Source: Rhodospirillales bacterium Alpha_05 (lineage in GTDB: Bacteria > Pseudomonadota > Alphaproteobacteria > Rhodospirillales > Rhodospirillaceae). Taken from it: 10,865 bases of DNA. A program made the position numbers and the translations under genes. Below the pieces are notes generated by a model. The model saw nothing but the letters and a program-made list of their open reading frames with translations, was not told the origin of the DNA and did not search any database. Shown piece after piece: positions 6,906-10,865 of this stretch (its first letter is position 1; the number at the start of each line of letters is the position of its first letter). Location: NCBI GenBank assembly GCA_001603335.1, contig LUYR01000124.1, forward strand, positions 1-10,865. The letters are read 5' to 3'.

Positions 6906-6936
6906 TTTAAACTACTGGAATTTTCGCCGAGTTCAA
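6906..6936 (-). promoter_or_regulatory. Candidate sigma-70-like promoter of the export operon
   Basis: On the minus strand TTGAAC (6936-6931) and TTTAAA (6911-6906) match the -35 and -10 consensus at four of six bases each, but the 19-nt spacer is longer than optimal. It is the best pair I found in the AT-rich part. The call is weak. Confidence 0.25.
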
Positions 6937-7137
6937 TACAAACGCACGCGGTTTTAACTGCTTCATCGTGGATTTTCTCCGGTCGTTGCAATTCTTCCCC
7001 TTTGCCCGAATTGGCAGAGTCTCGGTTTTTCCGTGCGCAGGCATTGTCCCGCCGCCCCGGCGTTGGTACCTATGAGGGGAGCTTAGCAGGACGCTGCATC
7101 CAAAAACCTTGCCGAAGCGTTGCCTGTGACAGCCGAC

Positions 7138-7141
7138 GGAG
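7138..7141 (+). promoter_or_regulatory. Ribosome binding site of the AAA ATPase gene
   Basis: GGAG seven bases before the ATG at 7149. It decides this start over upstream in-frame codons (the frame is open from 6879), whose translation looks random. Confidence 0.65.
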
Positions 7142-7148
7142 ATTGCGG

Positions 7149-8051
7149 ATGTACGAAAACTTCTACGGACTGAGCGGCAAGCCGTTTTCCTTGCTCCCGG
7201 ATCCGGATTTTCTTTACGACAGCAAGCGTCACCGCATGGCGATCAACCTGCTCGACTACGGCATGATGACGCAGGCGGGCTTCGTCGTGATCACCGGCGA
7301 AGTCGGCACGGGCAAGACCACGATCGTGCGGCGGTTCCTGAAATCGGTGGGCGACGACGTCGCCGTCGGCCTGATCAGCAACCCGAGCAAGAGCCTCGGC
7401 AAGCTGCTCGGCTGGGTGTCGATGGCGTTCGACCTCGACCACCGCTCGCGCGACCAGATCAAGCTCTACAACGCCTTCGTCTCGTTCCTGCTGGAGCAAT
7501 ATGCCGCGGGCAAGCGGGCGGTGTTGGTGATCGACGAGGCGCAGAACCTCTCCGCCGACGGGCTCGAGGAGCTGCGCATGCTCTCCAACGTCAACAACGA
7601 GCGCGACCAGCTGCTGCAAATCGTCCTCGTCGGCCAGCCCGAGCTGGTGGAGACCCTGCGTCGCCCCGACCTGCGCCAGTTCGTCCAGCGGATCGCGGTG
7701 CATTGCCACCTCGATCCGCTGAGCCCGGAGGAAACCACCCATTACATCCGCCACCGCCTCGGCGTGGTCGGCGGCAGCCCGACGCTGTTCGACGACGACG
7801 CCTGCGCCGGGGTACACTACTTCAGCGGCGGCATCCCGCGGCTGATCAACCAGCTCTGCGACGTCGCCCTGGTCTACGGATTTTCCGACGAAGCGCCGGT
7901 GATCGACTTCGGCGTGGTCTTCGAGGTGGTCGCCAACCGCCAGAGAATGGGGCTGACGCCGTTCCGTCCGATGCCGGTCGATGCGACCAAGGACAGCCTG
8001 CGCAGCACCCTCTCCGACGTCCGGACGCAAGCCTCCGGACAAAGCGCCTGA
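7149..8051 (+). CDS. ExeA-like AAA ATPase, XrtA/PEP-CTERM exopolysaccharide-locus type
   Basis: 300 residues, predicted cytoplasmic. The N-terminus MYENFYGLSGKPFSLLPDPD is the hallmark of the ExeA/GspA-like ATPases encoded beside XrtA exopolysaccharide genes. Walker A is GEVGTGKTT (50-58), Walker B is VLVIDEAQ (125-132), sensor 1 is IVLVGQPEL (158-166), likely arginine-finger residues are R176 and R181, and a sensor 2-like GGIPRLINQLC is at 227-237. All nucleotide-binding motifs look intact. The tail after about 265 is short and low in structure, with no membrane segment or peptidoglycan-binding domain as in full-length ExeA. Its exact job in such loci is not known; roles in assembling or energising the envelope export complex are usually proposed. 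It is divergent from the export operon and ends only 7 nt from the convergent manC gene. Confidence 0.9.
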   Translation: MYENFYGLSGKPFSLLPDPDFLYDSKRHRMAINLLDYGMMTQAGFVVITGEVGTGKTTIVRRFLKSVGDDVAVGLISNPSKSLGKLLGWVSMAFDLDHRSRDQIKLYNAFVSFLLEQYAAGKRAVLVIDEAQNLSADGLEELRMLSNVNNERDQLLQIVLVGQPELVETLRRPDLRQFVQRIAVHCHLDPLSPEETTHYIRHRLGVVGGSPTLFDDDACAGVHYFSGGIPRLINQLCDVALVYGFSDEAPVIDFGVVFEVVANRQRMGLTPFRPMPVDATKDSLRSTLSDVRTQASGQSA

Positions 8052-8058
8052 GTTCGCC

Positions 8059-9492
8059 TCACACCCGGCCGAAGGTATCCTCGAGGCGGACGATGTCGTC
8101 CTCGCCGAGGTAGCCGCCCGACTGCACCTCGATCAGACGCAGCGGAATCTTGCCGGGGTTCTCCAGGCGGTGCACCGAGCCGATCGGGATGTAGGTCGAC
8201 TGGTTCTCATGCAGCAGGAAGGTCTTCTCGCCGCAGGTGACGAGCGCGGTGCCCTCGACCACGATCCAGTGCTCGGCGCGGTGGTGGTGGCGCTGCAGGC
8301 TGAGCTTGGCCCCGGGAGTGACGTTGATCTGCTTGACCTGGAAGCGGTTGCCGACGTCGATGCAGCGATAGCTGCCCCACGGCCGGTACGCGGTGGAGTG
8401 GACCATGCCCTCGGAGCGCCCCGCCGCCTTCAACCGCTCGACCACCGCCTTGACGTCCTGGGCGTGGTCGCGGTCGGTGACGAACACCGCGTCGTCGGTG
8501 ACCACGACGACGAGGTTCTCGACGCCCACCAGCGCGGTCAGAACCTTGTCGTCGCTGCGCGCGTAGCAGTTCCGGGCGCCTTCGACGATCACGTCGCCGC
8601 GCAGCACGTTGCCGTTCGCGTCCTTTTCGCCAAGGCTCCAGAGCGCGTCCCACGCGCCGAGGTCGCTCCACCCCATCGACACCGGCACCACTGCGGCGCG
8701 GGCGGTGTGCTCCATCACCGCGTAGTCGATCGACAGCGCGGGGCTGTTGCCGAACGCCTCGGCGTCGAGGCGGCAGAAGTCGAGATCGCGCTTGGAGGAC
8801 TTGAGCGCGGCGCGGCAGGCGTCGACGATCGCGGGCTGGAGGCGCTCGAGCTCCTCGAGGAAGGTCTTCACCTGGAACAGGAAGATGCCGCTGTTCCAGA
8901 AATACTCGCCGGACGCGACGTAGGATTCGGCGGTGGCGCGGTCGGGCTTCTCGGCAAAGCGGTCGACGTGGCAGACTTGGCTCGCGGGGCTGATCGGCTC
9001 GCCCGCGCGGATGTAGCCGTAGCCGGTTTCGGCCCGGTCTGCGGTGATGCCGAAGGTGACGATCGCACCACCGTAGGCCGCGTCGGCGGCGATGTGGACG
9101 GCATCGATGAAGGCGCGCTCATCGCCGATCACGTGGTCCGACGGCATCAGCAGCATTAGCGCCTCGGGCGACTTCGCCGCGATGGTGAGCGCGGCGAGCG
9201 CCGCGGCGGGCGCGGTGTTGCGGCCGAAGGGCTCGAGGAAGATCTCGGCGGTCTCGACGCCGCACTGGCGCATTTGTTCGGCGACGATGAAGCGATGCTC
9301 TTCGTTGGCGACAAGGAACGGCGCTGCGAAATCCGGGCCGGAAACCCGGAGCGCGGTGTTCTCGAGCATCGTCCGGTCGCCGATCAGCGGCAGGAATTGC
9401 TTCGGGAACATCTGCCGGGAAATCGGCCACAACCGGCTTCCGGTGCCCCCACACAGGATTACCGGGTGGATCATCGACGCAACAGAATCCAT
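8059..9492 (-). CDS. manC: Mannose-1-phosphate guanylyltransferase / mannose-6-phosphate isomerase (type II)
   Basis: 477 residues, the usual length of bifunctional AlgA/XanB/ManC enzymes. The N-terminal nucleotidyltransferase domain has the signature GGTGSRLWPISR (15-26) followed by PKQF (30-33), the sugar-binding FAEKP (179-183, usually FVEKP) and WSDLGAW (275-281). The C-terminal cupin isomerase domain (about 365-477) has QRHHHRAEHW (400-409, metal-binding His), STYIPIGSVHRLEN (432-445) and GGYLGEDDIVRLED at the end. It converts fructose-6-phosphate to mannose-6-phosphate and mannose-1-phosphate plus GTP to GDP-mannose, in the cytoplasm; the phosphomannomutase for the middle step is not in the window. 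The start is ATG at 9492, with GAGG six bases upstream. A second ATG at 9474 has no ribosome binding site, and the frame upstream to 9585 only offers a TTG. Xanthan-type synthesis needs GDP-mannose, matching the GumK-like gene next door. Confidence 0.95.
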   Translation of the reverse strand: MDSVASMIHPVILCGGTGSRLWPISRQMFPKQFLPLIGDRTMLENTALRVSGPDFAAPFLVANEEHRFIVAEQMRQCGVETAEIFLEPFGRNTAPAAALAALTIAAKSPEALMLLMPSDHVIGDERAFIDAVHIAADAAYGGAIVTFGITADRAETGYGYIRAGEPISPASQVCHVDRFAEKPDRATAESYVASGEYFWNSGIFLFQVKTFLEELERLQPAIVDACRAALKSSKRDLDFCRLDAEAFGNSPALSIDYAVMEHTARAAVVPVSMGWSDLGAWDALWSLGEKDANGNVLRGDVIVEGARNCYARSDDKVLTALVGVENLVVVVTDDAVFVTDRDHAQDVKAVVERLKAAGRSEGMVHSTAYRPWGSYRCIDVGNRFQVKQINVTPGAKLSLQRHHHRAEHWIVVEGTALVTCGEKTFLLHENQSTYIPIGSVHRLENPGKIPLRLIEVQSGGYLGEDDIVRLEDTFGRV

Positions 9493-9498
9493 CAGCAG

Positions 9499-9502
9499 CC
9501 TC
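9499..9502 (-). promoter_or_regulatory. Ribosome binding site that fixes the manC start
   Basis: GAGG on the minus strand, six bases before the ATG at 9492. It selects this codon over the ATG at 9474. Confidence 0.6.
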
Positions 9503-9607
9503 ACGCGTTTAGGAATGGGGAAAGGAGATTGGTTCGCCCTGAACATAGGAAAGATTTCGCCCGGGGGAGAGGGAAAAAACACCAAATTCGCAACGCGGTG
9601 CAGAGAA

Positions 9608-9637
9608 ACCCCGCCGAGTCATTGATCGGCGCGGGGT
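9608..9637. repeat. GC-rich imperfect hairpin upstream of the GumK-like gene
   Basis: ACCCCGCCGA (9608-9617) pairs with TCGGC-gc-GGGGT (9626-9637), giving 10 pairs with a 2-nt bulge and an 8-nt loop. No real T-run follows on either strand, and no gene ends here, so a terminator is unlikely. It may be a regulator site between the divergent promoters. Confidence 0.35.
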
Positions 9638-9695
9638 GCACCATACCTAAAAGACACACGCAGGTTTCTCTCCGAACCCCATGGAAGGCGTCTAA

Positions 9696-10862
9696 ATGGA
9701 CGATACCGAAAGCGCCGCGCTCGACGCCGCAGCTTCCGCCGCGCCCGCGTCGCCGGCGAAGCTGCTGTTTCTGTCGCGCCACGACTATCGCTCGCCGCGC
9801 AAGGCGAGCGTCCATTTCATCGCCCGCGAGCTCGCCCGCACCGCCGACGTGCACTTCGCCTCGATCGGCTTCAGCCTGCTCTCCAAGCTCAAGTCCGATC
9901 CGCGCCTGCCGCTCTGGGATGCCGCCAACCGGGTCGAGACCGTCGACGGCGTGGACTGCTACCTGTGGCGCTCGCCGACCCATCCCTGCAAAGTCCCGGC
10001 GGTGCTCAACCCGCTGATGAACCGCTATTTCAGCCACTTCGCCCGCAACGTCCCCGAGGTCCTGCGCCGCTGGATCGTCGCCGCCGACACGGTGTTCATC
10101 GAATCCGGCGGGCCGGAAATGTTCATCCCGACGGTGCGGCGGCTCGCGCCGCGCGCGCGCATCGTCTATCTCTGCGCCGACACCCTCGACGTCGTCGGCA
10201 GTCCCGAGTACCTGGTGCGGACGCTGATGGCCCATGCGCCGAAGCTCGACTGGATCGTGATCAAGTCGAAGCTGATGGCGCCGTTCTTCCCCCCCGGCAG
10301 CAACCTCGTGGTGGTGCCGCAAGGGGTCGACAAGGCGGCGCTCGCGGTGCCCTCGGCGAGCCCCTACGCGACCGGCACGGTCAATCTCGTCTCGGTCGGC
10401 AACATGCTCTTCGACCCCGCGTTCTTCAGCCTCGCCGCCCCCGCGTTCCCCGAGATCGACTTCCACGTCATCGGCGGCGGCCCCGGCGCGGCCGCGCTCG
10501 ACGCGCCCAACATCGTCGTCCACGGCGAAATGCCGTTCGCCGAAACCCTGCCCTACCTCCAGCACGCCGACGCCGGGGTCGCGCCCTACGGCGCGGGGGT
10601 GGTTCCCTACCTCGCCGACAGCTCGCTCAAGCTCGCCCAATATGGCTGCCTCGGCCTGCCGGGCATCTGCCCCGCGATCGCCGCCGCCGGACACCCGCAC
10701 CGCTTCGGCTACACCCCGGGCGACGCGGCCTCGATCATCGCGGCGATCCGCGCCGCCCTGGCGCACGGTCGCTTCGCCGGAACCGACCCGCTGGGTTGGG
10801 AAGACGTCGCCCGCCGCGTCGCCGCGCCGCAGGATTTTGCCGACACTCGCCTGCCCGAATGA
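9696..10862 (+). CDS. gumK: GumK-family (GT70) beta-glucuronosyltransferase
   Basis: 388 residues, GT-B fold, probably membrane-associated on the cytoplasmic face without a true transmembrane helix. It resembles Xanthomonas GumK along its length. The N-domain motif HDYRSPRKASVHFI (29-42) matches HDFRTPRRANIHFI. DCYLWRSPTHP (87-97) matches DCYLWRTTVHP. D162 (CADTLDVV) aligns with the catalytic base Asp157. VGNMLFDPAFF (234-244), HGEM (276-279, E278) and LADSSLKLAQY (306-316, K312) align with the UDP-glucuronate site, followed by RFGYTPGDA (336-344). GumK transfers glucuronic acid from UDP-GlcA to the mannose of a Man-Glc-Glc lipid-linked acceptor in xanthan synthesis; the acceptor here is inferred. 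The first 20 residues are Ala-rich and variable. The start is ATG with GGAAGG seven bases upstream. The stop is three bases from the window end. Confidence 0.92.
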   Translation: MDDTESAALDAAASAAPASPAKLLFLSRHDYRSPRKASVHFIARELARTADVHFASIGFSLLSKLKSDPRLPLWDAANRVETVDGVDCYLWRSPTHPCKVPAVLNPLMNRYFSHFARNVPEVLRRWIVAADTVFIESGGPEMFIPTVRRLAPRARIVYLCADTLDVVGSPEYLVRTLMAHAPKLDWIVIKSKLMAPFFPPGSNLVVVPQGVDKAALAVPSASPYATGTVNLVSVGNMLFDPAFFSLAAPAFPEIDFHVIGGGPGAAALDAPNIVVHGEMPFAETLPYLQHADAGVAPYGAGVVPYLADSSLKLAQYGCLGLPGICPAIAAAGHPHRFGYTPGDAASIIAAIRAALAHGRFAGTDPLGWEDVARRVAAPQDFADTRLPE

Positions 10863-10865
10863 CTT

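Larger units (their letters stand above)
6824..7148. promoter_or_regulatory. Divergent control region between the export operon and the AAA ATPase gene
   Basis: 325 nt without a convincing gene. It must carry the promoter of the six-gene operon (minus) and of the ATPase gene (plus). About 6902-6992 is clearly more AT-rich than the surrounding coding DNA, which fits a promoter. Two inverted repeats lie at 6854-6873 and 6882-6901. Reading frames from both neighbours extend into the region but lack start signals and family similarity there. Confidence 0.6.
9493..9695. promoter_or_regulatory. Divergent control region between manC and the GumK-like gene
   Basis: 203 nt that must hold both promoters. 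I found no convincing -35/-10 pair for manC. For the plus strand, TTGATC at 9623-9628 has only a poor -10 (around ACCTAA, 9646-9651) at 17 nt. A GC-rich imperfect hairpin is at 9608-9637. Confidence 0.5.

Noticed and set aside
5303..6910. 535-codon open frame on the plus strand opposite the beta-barrel and export genes.
   Set aside because: Same shadow pattern; no ribosome binding site, signal peptide or recognisable domain.
6902..7060. Sigma-54 promoter (GG-N10-GC type), sought because XrtA-type loci are often under sigma-54 regulators.
   Set aside because: TGGCAGA in the plus strand at about 7012 lacks the matching downstream TTGC element; no acceptable -24/-12 pair was found on either strand.
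7050..7062. CGCCG-CCC-CGGCG mini hairpin upstream of the ATPase gene.
   Set aside because: Five-bp GC-only stems are expected often by chance in this composition, and no T-run or regulatory context supports it.
7083..8042. Open frame on the minus strand opposite the AAA ATPase gene.
   Set aside because: It mirrors the ATPase codons, and the opposite strand has an unmistakable ATPase with intact motifs.
8052..8058. Possible bidirectional terminator between the convergent ATPase and manC genes.
   Set aside because: Only 7 nt separate the stop codons and I see no hairpin with a T-run there; termination must occur elsewhere or be Rho-dependent.
9681..9695. Four-codon frame ATG GAA GGC GTC TAA directly abutting the GumK-like ATG, like a tiny leader peptide.
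   Set aside because: It has no ribosome binding site of its own, and its GGAAGG is explained as the ribosome binding site of the main gene; probably coincidence.
9501..10766. 421-codon open frame on the minus strand opposite the GumK-like gene.
   Set aside because: Low-complexity, Arg/Gly/Val/Asp-rich shadow of a gene with convincing GumK similarity on the plus strand.

Overview
The window is about 10.9 kb of very GC-rich DNA, densely coding, with strong G/C preference at third codon positions. Gene content suggests an alphaproteobacterium (Rhodospirillales- or Acetobacterales-like is my guess; the window holds no rRNA or other marker gene). Every gene fits one theme: synthesis, polymerisation and export of an acidic exopolysaccharide by a Wzx/Wzy-type pathway. 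I see no tRNA, rRNA, insertion sequence, integrase or CRISPR array.

Layout. (1) Positions 6823 down to 1, minus strand, look like one operon of six genes: a short Wza/GumB-type outer-membrane export protein (OPX), an outer-membrane beta-barrel protein, a large GumC/Wzc-type chain-length co-polymerase, a separate BY-kinase-type ATPase, a secreted GH5 endoglucanase, and a Wzy-like polymerase that runs off the left edge. Gaps are 30, 46, 22, 105 and 11 nt. (2) Positions 6824-7148 form a divergent, partly AT-rich control region with two adjacent inverted repeats in front of the export gene. (3) 7149-8051, plus strand, encodes an ExeA-like AAA ATPase of the kind found beside XrtA/PEP-CTERM exopolysaccharide loci. 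(4) 8059-9492, minus strand, encodes a bifunctional mannose-1-phosphate guanylyltransferase/mannose-6-phosphate isomerase (ManC), tail-to-tail with the ATPase gene. (5) 9493-9695 is a second divergent control region. (6) 9696-10862, plus strand, encodes a GumK-family glucuronosyltransferase.

How they fit together. ManC would make GDP-mannose. A GumK-type enzyme adds glucuronic acid to a mannose-capped, cellobiose-based lipid-linked acceptor in xanthan synthesis. The Wzy-like protein would polymerise the repeat units, the co-polymerase plus kinase would set chain length, and the short OPX with its beta-barrel neighbour would pass the polymer across the outer membrane. The GH5 endoglucanase suggests a polymer with beta-1,4-glucan stretches. 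Together this predicts a xanthan/acetan-like heteropolysaccharide. The initiating glycosyltransferase, the other sugar transferases and the Wzx flippase are not in the window and would be expected just outside it.

The most interesting points beyond the gene list are the OPX/beta-barrel pairing, a duplicated YGPxHPDV module in the co-polymerase, a perfect 9-bp inverted repeat that brackets the ribosome binding site and start codon of the co-polymerase gene, the kinase without a tyrosine tail, and the mixing of xanthan-type and XrtA-type parts without a visible exosortase.
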